Shown here: in pieces, positions 44,716 through 54,735 of the stretch
Position numbering within the stretch: position 1 is the first letter of the stretch
How the letters are laid out: every line of letters begins with the position of its first letter
From: DATMER01 sp963844885
GTDB taxonomy: Bacteria; Acidobacteriota; Thermoanaerobaculia; Multivoradales; UBA5704
DNA: 64,000 bases
Direction: 5' to 3'
Assembly (NCBI GenBank): GCA_963844885.1
Contig: CAWJQA010000006.1
Coordinates: forward strand, 620,001-684,000
Program-made: the position numbers and the translations under genes
Notes under the pieces: model-generated
Databases searched by the model: none
Told to the model about the DNA's origin: nothing
What the model saw: the letters and a program-made list of their open reading frames with translations, nothing else

Positions 44716-46644
44716 TCAGCGGCTTCCGACGGGCCGGGTCTTCTGGACCGGTACCGCCTTGGCCTCATCGGGCTTGAAGGAGGTTTCGGAGTTGAGCTCA
44801 TGGGCGCGGCGGTCGAGACCGAGGCTCCCCTGCTCCAGCCAGGCGTGCTTGCCGTCGAGTACCTTGAGCGCGACCTTGTACTTCCGGACGTCGTCGTTGC
44901 TCCACAGATCCTGGAACAGGCGGACGATCCGGCGCCGCGAATTGCGGCAGAACAGGTCGGCCAGCTCGGCGGCGTTCTCCGCCTCGGGATGGCCGGCCTC
45001 GCGCAAGGCCTGGGCGCGGGAGACCGAGGAGGAGATCGCGAACAGCTCGTTGGCGATGTCCACCAGCCGGAACAGGAAGGCCTGCTTGTTCTGAAGTTTG
45101 GCCTGGTGGACGATCATGCCGTGGAAGATCTGCCGCGACAGCCGGCGGGTGTTGCGCTCGGCGAAGCGCAGATGGCTGGCGAGCTCGCCGAACTCCTGGT
45201 AGCGCGGCCACTGGGCCCAGCCCAGCCAGCGCGTCGGATACCAGCTCGCGTAGAACGAGGTCATCTTGGGGATCTCGGCGAGCTTCTCGGCCACGCTCTT
45301 CTCCGGGTCGATCATTGCGCCGGCGACCTGGAGGTGCTTGTCCACGGCCTCGCGCGCCATGAACAGATGCATGATCTCGCTCGACCCCTCGAAGATCAGG
45401 TTGATGCGGTAGTCGCGCATCACCTGCTCGACCGGGATCGGCGCCTCGCCGCGGGCGGCCAGCGACGCCTCGGTCTCGTAGCCGCGCCCGCCGCGGATCT
45501 GCATCGTGTCGTCGACGATCTCCCAGGTCCACCAGGAGTTCCACTCCTTGGCCGCAGCCGCTTCGAGCCGGATGTCGTAGCCGCCGCGGTCGGCCATCTC
45601 CGTGGCGAGCAGCGCCACCGACTCCATGGCGAACGTGGTGGCCGCCATGTCGGCGAGCTTGTGCGAGATGGCCTCGTGCTTGCCGACCGGCCGGCCCCAC
45701 TGCACCCGCTCGGCCGCCCACTTGCGGCAGATCTCCAGGCAGAGCTTGGCGGTGCCCACGGAGCCGTTCGGGATCGACAGGCGGCCGTCGTTGAGGGTCG
45801 TGAGGGCGATCTTGAGCCCCTTGCCCTCCTCGCCGATCAGGTTCTCGGCCGGCACCCGGACGTTCTTGAAGCTGATCACCGCGTTGGCCAGCGCACGCAG
45901 GCCCATGAAATGGCAGCGGTGCTCGACCTTCACGCCCGGCCAGTCGGCCTCGACCACGAAGGCGCTGATCTTCTTCGACTTGGGATCGCGGGCCATCACC
46001 ACCAGCAGCTCGGCGATCGTGCCGTTGGTGCACCAGAGCTTCTCGCCGTTGAGGATGTAGTCGCCCTCGGGCGTCTTGACCGCGTCCGTCTGCAGGCGGG
46101 CCGGATCGGACCCGACCTGCGCCTCGGTCAGCGCGAAGGCGGAGATCTCACCCTTGGCGCACCGCGGCAGGTACTTCTGCTTGAGCAGCTCCGAGCCGAA
46201 GGTCTTGAGCGGCTGCGGCACGCCGATCGACTGGTGCGCCGAAAGCAGCGCCGACAGGTTGCCGTCGCAGCTGCCGAGCAGATGCATGATCTTCTGGTAC
46301 TCGGCGTTGGTGAAGCCCAGGCCGCCGTACTTCTTCGGGATCTTCATCCCGAAAGCGCCGAGCTTCCGGAGACCGTCGACCACGTGCTCGGGATACTCCC
46401 CCGTGACGTCGATCTCCACCGAGTCGACCTGGTCCCGCAGGAACTCCCGCATCGCCTGGTAGAAGGCCGTGAACTCCGGCCGCTCCTGCTCGGCGAGAGG
46501 ATATGGATGGATCAGGTCCAGACGGAAGTTGCCGAGGAACATCTCGCGCAGGAAGCTCGGCTGCTTCCACTCCGTTTCGCGCGAGGCCTCCGCCACCTTC
46601 CTCGATTCCAGCTCACTGACGTTGTGCAGATCCTTGGTCGACAT
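44716..46644 (-). CDS. Acyl-CoA dehydrogenase family protein
   Basis: 642 residues from ATG 46644 (AAGGGGAC upstream); the frame extends further but without support. FAD-dependent flavoenzyme: FGMKIPKKYGGLGFTNAEYQ, AFALTEAQVGSDPARLQTDA (FAD/substrate loop), YILNGEKLWCTNGTIAELLV, and IFEGSSEIMHLFMAREAVDK at the usual catalytic region. The C-terminal about 200 residues extend beyond a standard ACAD (about 380), as in long FadE-type or ACAD9/VLCAD-like enzymes. It catalyses the first step of fatty acid beta-oxidation. Confidence 0.92.
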   Translation of the reverse strand: MSTKDLHNVSELESRKVAEASRETEWKQPSFLREMFLGNFRLDLIHPYPLAEQERPEFTAFYQAMREFLRDQVDSVEIDVTGEYPEHVVDGLRKLGAFGMKIPKKYGGLGFTNAEYQKIMHLLGSCDGNLSALLSAHQSIGVPQPLKTFGSELLKQKYLPRCAKGEISAFALTEAQVGSDPARLQTDAVKTPEGDYILNGEKLWCTNGTIAELLVVMARDPKSKKISAFVVEADWPGVKVEHRCHFMGLRALANAVISFKNVRVPAENLIGEEGKGLKIALTTLNDGRLSIPNGSVGTAKLCLEICRKWAAERVQWGRPVGKHEAISHKLADMAATTFAMESVALLATEMADRGGYDIRLEAAAAKEWNSWWTWEIVDDTMQIRGGRGYETEASLAARGEAPIPVEQVMRDYRINLIFEGSSEIMHLFMAREAVDKHLQVAGAMIDPEKSVAEKLAEIPKMTSFYASWYPTRWLGWAQWPRYQEFGELASHLRFAERNTRRLSRQIFHGMIVHQAKLQNKQAFLFRLVDIANELFAISSSVSRAQALREAGHPEAENAAELADLFCRNSRRRIVRLFQDLWSNDDVRKYKVALKVLDGKHAWLEQGSLGLDRRAHELNSETSFKPDEAKAVPVQKTRPVGSR

Positions 46645-46830
46645 GGATTGTCCCCTTTTCGATGCCCCTTCTCTCAATGGGCTCCTGATGCAACGGGCGT
46701 TCCCGGCTCCGGAAGGAGGGGGCCCGATTTCTGCGGACGGGCCCGCTGCTTTGCCGCACTGCGACATTCTACCAGGATCGGTCCAGCCTCTACAAGAGGG
46801 AGAATGCGGGAAAATAGATGAGCGGGGGGG

Positions 46831-47736
46831 TCAAGTTCGCCGCGGTGCGGCTGAAGGCCGTCGCACCGCGACGGCGACGCCGACCACCACCAGCGCCGCG
46901 CCGGCGAGGATTCGGACGGTGAGCGGCTCGTCCAGGAACAAGGAGCCGACGAGGACCGCCACCACGGGAGTGGCGTAGTTGACGAGGGAGAGGCTGGTGG
47001 CCGGAAGACGCTTGAGGAGCCAGTAGTAGAGGGTGAACGCCAGGGCCGAGCCCACCACGGCCAGGTAGAGCACGGCGAGGATCGGCCCGGTCCGCCAGGC
47101 GATGGGCTGATTGGTCTCAGACGCCCAGGCGAACGGCACTGTGAACAGGGTGCCGAAGACCATCGGCATGGCCGAGATCGACAGTGGATGGATGCCGCCG
47201 CCCCACTTCTTCACCGCCACGTTCGCGAACGCCGAGCAGAGCGGCGCGATCAGCAGGACGGCCGAGGCGAAGGCCACCTTCGGCCCGCCCAGCTTGGTGA
47301 AGTCCTCCGAAAAGAGGACCGCCACCCCCGCGAAGCCCAGCAGGATGCCCACCAGGCTGCCGGCCCGCAGCCGCTCTCCCGGCAGGGAGAGGTGGGCCAG
47401 GATGGCGACGAACAGCGGGAAGGTCGCGAACAGGATCGCGGCGAGGCCGGACGGCACCCACTGCTCCGCCCAGTAGACCAGGCCGTAGGAGACCGTGAAC
47501 GTGAGGAGGCCGTTGAGGATCCACAGCCGGCGCTCGCGCGGCTCCCGCCCGAGGCGCACCTTGAGCGCCGGAGCGAGCGACAGCAGAAGGATCGACGCGA
47601 TGCCGAAGCGGACCACCACCCCCTTGAGCGGCGGAAAGCCCTCCAGGCTGACGCGGATCGCCGCCCAAGTCGTGCCCCAGATGAAGATCAGGGCCGCGAG
47701 GGCGGCGTAGGTGGTCAGCGGGCGGCCGGTCTTCAG
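46831..47736 (-). CDS. EamA/DMT-family transporter (apparent CTG start)
   Basis: 301 residues with ten hydrophobic spans in two EamA repeats (ALAALIFIWGTTWAAIRVSL, GLVYWAEQWVPSGLAAILFA, AFTLYYWLLKRLPATSLSLV, VVAVLVGSLFLDEPLTVRIL). It probably exports small metabolites or amino acids. No ATG/GTG/TTG lies before the first helix. AAGGGAG is spaced 5 nt from a CTG at 47736, immediately after the asnS stop (47749-47747), so CTG initiation with translational coupling is the simplest reading. An indel is the alternative. Confidence 0.85.
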   Translation of the reverse strand: MKTGRPLTTYAALAALIFIWGTTWAAIRVSLEGFPPLKGVVVRFGIASILLLSLAPALKVRLGREPRERRLWILNGLLTFTVSYGLVYWAEQWVPSGLAAILFATFPLFVAILAHLSLPGERLRAGSLVGILLGFAGVAVLFSEDFTKLGGPKVAFASAVLLIAPLCSAFANVAVKKWGGGIHPLSISAMPMVFGTLFTVPFAWASETNQPIAWRTGPILAVLYLAVVGSALAFTLYYWLLKRLPATSLSLVNYATPVVAVLVGSLFLDEPLTVRILAGAALVVVGVAVAVRRPSAAPRRT

Positions 47737-47746
47737 GGCCGCTCCC

Positions 47747-49059
47747 TTACGGATAGATCTTGTAGAGCAGCCGTGGGTACGGGATGGTCTCGCGCAAGTG
47801 ACTGACGCCGCACATCCAGGCCACGAACCGCTCGACGCCCATGCCGAAGCCGCAGTGCGGATACCAGCCGTACTTGCGGACGTCCAGATACCACTGGAAC
47901 GCCTCGACGGGGAGGTTGTGCTCCGGATGCGGTCGAGCAGCAGGTCGTGGTCGTGAATCCTCTGGCTGCCGCCGATGATCTCGCCGTAGCCCTCGGGCGC
48001 GATGAGGTCGAGGCCGAGCACGGTCTCGCGGCCCGGCTCGCTGTCCGGCGACGGCTGCATGTAGAACGCCTTGAAGGCCGCCGGGAAGTGGGTGATCATC
48101 ACCGGCCGGTCGTACTGGCTGGCCAGGATGGTCTCCTCGTCGCCGCCGAAGTCGTCCCCCCACTGGATGGGGTTGCCCTCCCGGTTGAGGATCTCGACCG
48201 CCTGGGTGTAGGTGATGCGCGGGAAGGGCGGCACCACGGCCTCGAGCTTCGCGGTGTCGCGCTCCAGCACCTTGAGCTCTTCCTTGGCGCGGTCGAGCAC
48301 CCGGCCCACCAGGGAGCCGACGAACTCCTCGGCGAGCCGGCAGAGGCCTTCGAACTCCAGGAAGGCCACTTCGGGCTCGACCATCCAGAACTCCATGAGG
48401 TGGCGCCGGGTCTTCGACTTCTCGGCGCGGAAGGTGGGGCCGAAGCAGTAGACCTTGCCGAGCGCCGCGGCGGCGGGCTCCAGGTAGAGCTGGCCGGACT
48501 GGCTCAAGAAGGCCTTGTCGCCGAAGTAGTCGGTCTCGAACAGGGTCGAGGTCCCTTCGCAGGCGGCGGGAGTGAGGATCGGCGAGTCGATCAGGGTGAA
48601 GTCGCGCTCGTAGAAGAAGTCGCGGATGGCCTGCTCGACCTCGCTGCGCACCCGCAGGGCCGAGCGCTGCTTGCTGGAGCGCAGCCAGAGGTGCCGGTGC
48701 TCCATCAGGAACGCGGTGCCGTGCTCCTTCGGGGTGATCGGGTAGTCCTGGGTCAGGTACGACACCTTGAAATCGGTGAGCTGGACCTCGACGCCGATCG
48801 GCGAGCGCTTGTCTTCCTTGACCTTGCCGGCCAGCCAGATGGTGGACTCCTGGGTGGCGCGCTCGATGTCGGCCCAGGCGGCTTCGGAGACGTCGTTGCG
48901 GCCGGCCACGGCCTGCACGCCGCCGCCGCCGCACCTCACCTGGAGGAAGGCGATCTTGCCGCTCGACCGCTTGTTGTCGAGCCACCCGTTGAGGACGACA
49001 TCCTCGCCGATGTGGCGCTTCAGCTCACGGACGGAAGAGACGGGGGTCGGTTCGCTCAT
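47747..49059 (-). CDS. asnS: Asparaginyl-tRNA synthetase (single-base break near 47922)
   Basis: Span 1,313 nt, about 437 codons. Class II aaRS: OB-fold anticodon domain (VVLNGWLDNKRSSGKIAFLQ), motif 2 region (YCFGPTFRAEKSKTRRHLMEF), motif 3 in CGFGMGVERFVAWM. The frame is lost at CGCATCCGG-AGCAC where one G would restore EHNLPVEAFQWYLDVRKYG and the proper end (RLLYKIYP). As asnS should be essential, a sequencing error in a G-run is most likely; unrepaired, the frame would run into the EamA gene as a fusion. ATG 49059. Confidence 0.92.
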
Positions 49060-49077
49060 AAGACGCGGGATTGTAGC

Positions 49078-49803
49078 CTACTTTCCCGTTGATGCCGCTG
49101 ACGACGGCAGTTCGGGAATGTGCTCCAGGGCGTCCTTGGCGGCCTTCTGTTCCGCGACCTTCTTGCTCGGCCCTTCGCCGCGGCCGGCGCACTGGCCGTC
49201 GAGCCAGCATTCCACGGTGAAGACTTTGTTGTGGTCGGGGCCGACCGCCCCGACGATCCGATAATCGGGCAGGGACCACCCCAGCGCCTGGGTGACCTCC
49301 TGGAGGTGGGTCTTGGCGTCGGTGGCGAGAAGCTTGCCGCGGCCCTCTTCCCCGCCCTCTTCCAGCATGGGATGGATGGCGTCGCGGGCCGCCTCCACGC
49401 CGGCATCCAGGTAAACGGCGCCGAACACGGCCTCCATGGAGTCGGCCAGCAGCGAGGCCTTGGTGCGGCCCCCCGAGCGCTCTTCCCCCACGCCGATCCG
49501 CAGCTCCGGCCCCAGCGCCAGCCGTTCGGCGAAGCGGGCCAGGGAGGTGCGGCTGACGAGTTGAGCCTTGAGCTTGGAAAGCTCCCCCTCGGGCAGCTCG
49601 GGGTGATGCTCGTAGAGCCACTCCGCGGTAACCAGCCCGAGCACGGCGTCGCCCAGGAACTCCAGGCGCTCATAGTGCTCGGGCACCCCCTGCTCGTTGG
49701 CATAGGACCGGTGCCTGAGGGCAAGCTCCAGCAGATCGAGCCGCTTGAAACGGTGCCCGAGACGCTTCTCCAGCGGTGTCGTAGATCGGCGGCCGAAAAC
49801 CAT
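49078..49803 (-). CDS. rnc: Ribonuclease III
   Basis: 241 residues from ATG 49803. The catalytic signature YERLEFLGDAVLGLVTAEWL and the second acidic cluster (LLADSMEAVFGAVYLDAG) are intact. A C-terminal dsRNA-binding domain follows (DAKTHLQEVTQALGWSLPDY, GRGEGPSKKVAEQKAAKDAL). It processes rRNA and other dsRNA. It is divergent from the SPFH gene, 91 nt away, and 18 nt upstream of asnS on the same strand. Confidence 0.95.
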   Translation of the reverse strand: MVFGRRSTTPLEKRLGHRFKRLDLLELALRHRSYANEQGVPEHYERLEFLGDAVLGLVTAEWLYEHHPELPEGELSKLKAQLVSRTSLARFAERLALGPELRIGVGEERSGGRTKASLLADSMEAVFGAVYLDAGVEAARDAIHPMLEEGGEEGRGKLLATDAKTHLQEVTQALGWSLPDYRIVGAVGPDHNKVFTVECWLDGQCAGRGEGPSKKVAEQKAAKDALEHIPELPSSAASTGK

Positions 49804-49894
49804 GGCGCGCCATGGTATCTCAGAGCAAGCTGAGCCAGCCACCGCTCTTCTGCTAGAGTCTCCTCCCGATCCGAGCGACTCCGGAGGCTTCGAC

Positions 49895-50935
49895 ATGGCC
49901 TACATCCGCCGCTACCCGTTCGTCTGCCATCTCCGCGCCGAGCCCAACCAGTACATCCTCCACTTCCGGAAGGGCAAGCTCGTGCGCAGCGGCGCCGGGC
50001 TCGCCTACTGGTTCAGCCCGCTGTCCGCCGCGGTCGCCCAGGTTCCGGGCGAAGACATCGAGACCACCTTCGTCTTCAAGGAGCTGTCGAAGGACTTCCA
50101 GGAGATCACCGTCCAGTGCTCGCTGCGGTATCGCTGCGCCGATCCGCAGAAGGCGGCGGCGCGGGTGAACTTCGCCATCGCCCTGGACCGCGGCATCTGG
50201 CTCGAAGAGCCCCTGGAGAGGCTGGCCAGCCTGTGGAGCCAGCGCGCGCAGCAGCCGGCGCGCGCCTACATCCTGCGCGTGCCCATGGTGGAGGCCGTGC
50301 AGTCCGGCGTGCAGGTGATCCAAACCGCCATGGAGGAGGCGCTACGCGCCGATCCCGAGATCGCAGCCGGCGGCCTCGCCCTGGTCAGCCTCCTGGTCAA
50401 CCGCGTGGCGCCGTCGGCGGATCTCGAAAAGGCGCTCCAGACCCCGACCCGCGAGGCCGTCCAGCAGAAGGCCGACGAGGCCACCTTCCTGCGCCGCGCC
50501 CTGGCGGTCGAGAAGGAGCGGGCGATCAAGGAGAACGAGCTGAACACCGAGATCGAGCTGGCGAAACGGCAAGAGGAGCTGATCCGCCAGCAGGGCGCCA
50601 ACCGCCTGGAGGAGATCCGCCGCGAAGCCGAAGCGGAAAAGACGAAGGTCGAGGCCGAGGTCGGGCGCCGGCTCGTCGCCGCCGAAGGTGCCGCCAAGGA
50701 GACCCAACTGCGCACCGAAGCCGACGCCGCGGCCCGGCGCCTGCTCGGGCAGGCCGACGCCGAGAGCGAGGCGCTGCGCGTGGCCGCCTGGAAGGATCTC
50801 CCCTCCCCCGTCGTCTTCGGCCTTGCTCTCCGCGAGCTCGGCGGCAAGATCCAGACGATCGAGCATCTCAACCTGACTCCGGACCTGCTGGGTGACGTGG
50901 TCCAGAAGTGGCTGCGGCAAGCCTCCGACTCGTGA
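49895..50935 (+). CDS. SPFH (band 7) domain protein
   Basis: 346 residues. GGAGG precedes ATG 49895. The N-terminal half is an SPFH beta/alpha domain (YILHFRKGKLVRSGAGLAYW, TTFVFKELSKDFQEITVQCS). From about 210 to 300 a charged coiled coil follows (ERAIKENELNTEIELAKRQE). No transmembrane segment is evident, unlike most flotillin-type proteins. SPFH proteins form cage-like oligomers at membranes. The next gene, an NAD-kinase-like protein, starts 10 nt later and is likely functionally linked. Confidence 0.87.
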   Translation: MAYIRRYPFVCHLRAEPNQYILHFRKGKLVRSGAGLAYWFSPLSAAVAQVPGEDIETTFVFKELSKDFQEITVQCSLRYRCADPQKAAARVNFAIALDRGIWLEEPLERLASLWSQRAQQPARAYILRVPMVEAVQSGVQVIQTAMEEALRADPEIAAGGLALVSLLVNRVAPSADLEKALQTPTREAVQQKADEATFLRRALAVEKERAIKENELNTEIELAKRQEELIRQQGANRLEEIRREAEAEKTKVEAEVGRRLVAAEGAAKETQLRTEADAAARRLLGQADAESEALRVAAWKDLPSPVVFGLALRELGGKIQTIEHLNLTPDLLGDVVQKWLRQASDS

Positions 50936-50945
50936 AAATCGCCAA

Positions 50946-51884
50946 GTGAAAACCTTTTCCAACCTGCCGCGCGTCGTGCTGGTGACGCGCAAGACGCTGC
51001 TCGAGCTTCTCCTCGAACGCCACGGTACGCTCGGCCAGGCCCGTTTCTACCTCGAATCGCGAGGCCAGGAGATCGCGGGTCCGCAGGAGGCGCACGACCG
51101 CTTCGAGTCGGGCCTCGTGGAGGTTCTGCACGCCATCCCGCCGGACCAGCGGCGCGTGCGCATCGACCGCGATCAGCTCGACCGCTTCCTTTTCGCGCCG
51201 GACGACCTCGTCGTCATCGTCGGCCAGGACGGCCTGGTGCCGAACGTCGCCAAGTATCTCTCGGGCCAGCTCACCATCGGCATCAATCCGGACCCGGAAC
51301 GATACGACGGCGTCCTCTGCCGGCACTCGCCGCACACCATGCCCCGCCTCCTCCTCTGGACGCTCGACACCCGAGGCCCGGCGTACCGGATCGAGCCGCG
51401 CACCATGGCGGAAGCTCAACGGGAAGACGGCCAGCGATTGCTCGCGCTCAACGAGATCTTCGCCGGCCACCAGAGCCATCAATCGGCGCGCTACCGCATC
51501 CGCGTCGAGCCCGTGGATCCCACCCAGGAGGAGAGGCACTCCTCGTCCGGTATCGTCTGCTCGACCGGCACCGGCGCCACCGGCTGGGCGCGGTCGATCT
51601 GTGAGCAGACTTACGACGTGGCCATCCTCCCCCGTCCGGACGAGCCGAAGCTCGCCTGGTTCGTGCGCGAGCCGTTCCCGTCGGTTTTCACGCAGACCGG
51701 AATGCAGAACGGCAGCCTGGGGCCGGGGAAAAAGCTCGTGCTCTTCTCGGAGATGGGAGAGGGAGGCGTCGTCTTCGCCGACGGCATCGAGTCGGACCGC
51801 CTGGAGTTCCTCTCCGGCCAGGTGGTGACGGTGAAGATCTCCTCCTCCACGTTCAATCTCGTGGTGGCGGCCGAGCCCGTCTGA
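50946..51884 (+). CDS. NAD-kinase-like protein paired with SPFH
   Basis: 312 residues. LVVIVGQDGLVPNVAKYL has a GGDG-like loop with Q in place of the second G, and SSGIVCSTGTGATGWARSIC matches the NAD kinase STGSTAY region. The N-terminal part (PRVVLVTRKTLLELLLERHG) is typical of this branch. Kinase activity on NAD is possible but not certain given the altered GGDG; sphingosine/diacylglycerol kinase relatives share the fold. GTG start, 10 nt after the SPFH stop. Confidence 0.78.
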   Translation: MKTFSNLPRVVLVTRKTLLELLLERHGTLGQARFYLESRGQEIAGPQEAHDRFESGLVEVLHAIPPDQRRVRIDRDQLDRFLFAPDDLVVIVGQDGLVPNVAKYLSGQLTIGINPDPERYDGVLCRHSPHTMPRLLLWTLDTRGPAYRIEPRTMAEAQREDGQRLLALNEIFAGHQSHQSARYRIRVEPVDPTQEERHSSSGIVCSTGTGATGWARSICEQTYDVAILPRPDEPKLAWFVREPFPSVFTQTGMQNGSLGPGKKLVLFSEMGEGGVVFADGIESDRLEFLSGQVVTVKISSSTFNLVVAAEPV

Positions 51885-51995
51885 GCTGAGTCGCCTTTCG
51901 TGTCCGAAGGCCCAACGGGCCCGCCATACCCTATAGGTCCCCCCGCCCACCCATTACCACCCCCGCCAGATCCCCGCAAGTCCTTGAAAATAAAG

Positions 51996-52071
51996 TGGTG
52001 GGCCGTTAGGGACTCGAACCCTAGACCCGCGGATTAAAAGTCCGCTGCTCTACCAACTGAGCTAACGGCCC
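51996..52071 (-). tRNA. tRNA-Lys (UUU)
   Basis: 76 nt including an encoded CCA. The 7-bp acceptor stem GGGCCGT/ACGGCCC, the D-arm GCTC...GAGC, the anticodon loop CTTTTAA giving anticodon UUU, and the T-arm GGGTTCGAGTCCC are all complete. It lies between the NAD-kinase-like gene and uvrB. Confidence 0.97.
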
Positions 52072-52127
52072 ACGATCGCGGAAGTATAGCGGAAAAGCGG
52101 AAGCCCCCATCGTTTCAGACATCCCCG

Positions 52128-54133
<2,006 letters not shown>

Positions 54134-54187
54134 GGCCTACTCATAACACGGCCCGGCAGGAATGTTCCGGTGGGAGGCGGGCGGTGG

Positions 54188-54242
54188 CGCCCTCTCCCCG
54201 GGGCACCGAGGGAGAGGGCCGGGGAGAGTGAGGACGGATCAA
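54188..54242. repeat. C-rich palindromic element, copy 3
   Basis: On the minus strand it begins TTGATCCGTCC overlapping the TGA of the following gene and continues ACTCTCCCCGGCCCTCTCCC with a complementary GGGGAGAGGGCG. It matches copies 1 and 2 in order and position at a gene end. Confidence 0.7.
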
Positions 54243-54670
54243 CCCGGCGCCTTCCCCGCCACCTCTTCCAGGATCTTGAGGAGCTTGAGGATGTCGTCGT
54301 GGCTGAGGATGCGGTTCGGCTGGCCCATCTCCATCAGCACCGCGTTGAGCTCCTGCGCCTTGTTCGGATCGGCCTTGTTCTCGCCGACCGCCTTGGCGGC
54401 CTCGTCGAAGGCCACGTCCAGGCGCTGCCGCTCCTCCGGGGTCACGTCCGGCGGCAGCTTGGCCATCACCTGCTGCTCCAGCCGCTGGAACACCCAGATG
54501 GCCAGCTCCGGCAGCTTGGCGACCAGGATCACCGCCGCGATCCCCAGAAGGATGAGAACGGCGCCGCAGCCGATCAGCAGCGGACGCGTCCGCGAGGGGC
54601 CGCTGCTGGCCCGCGGCTGACCCGGGTTGAACGGGCCGGGGTTGAACGGGGATGGAGCATCCGGTTGCAT
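54239..54670 (-). CDS. Single-span membrane protein, hypothetical
   Basis: 143 residues. A proline-rich cytoplasmic head (PFNPGPFNPG), one transmembrane helix (LLIGCGAVLILLGIAAVILV), and a charged helical domain (TPEERQRLDVAFDEAAKAVG, HDDILKLLKILEEVAG). Family not recognised. It is divergent from the penicillin-binding protein gene; the starts are 65 nt apart. Confidence 0.75.
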   Translation of the reverse strand: MQPDAPSPFNPGPFNPGQPRASSGPSRTRPLLIGCGAVLILLGIAAVILVAKLPELAIWVFQRLEQQVMAKLPPDVTPEERQRLDVAFDEAAKAVGENKADPNKAQELNAVLMEMGQPNRILSHDDILKLLKILEEVAGKAPG

Positions 54671-54723
54671 CCCTCTTTTCTACCACGATCCGGGTCCGAT
54701 GCGCCCCCTTCCGGACACCCCCT

Positions 54724-54729
54724 TATAAT
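54724..54729 (+). promoter_or_regulatory. -10 box directly upstream of the PBP1 start
   Basis: A perfect TATAAT lies 6 nt before the GTG at 54736. With normal -10 to start-site spacing the transcript would begin at or next to the start codon, that is, a leaderless mRNA. Confidence 0.5.
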
Positions 54730-54735
54730 GGCCGC

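Noticed and set aside
46831..49059. AsnS-EamA fusion protein
   Set aside because: The frame joins only because one base is missing in asnS; the normal AsnS C-terminus and stop are present in the correct frame.
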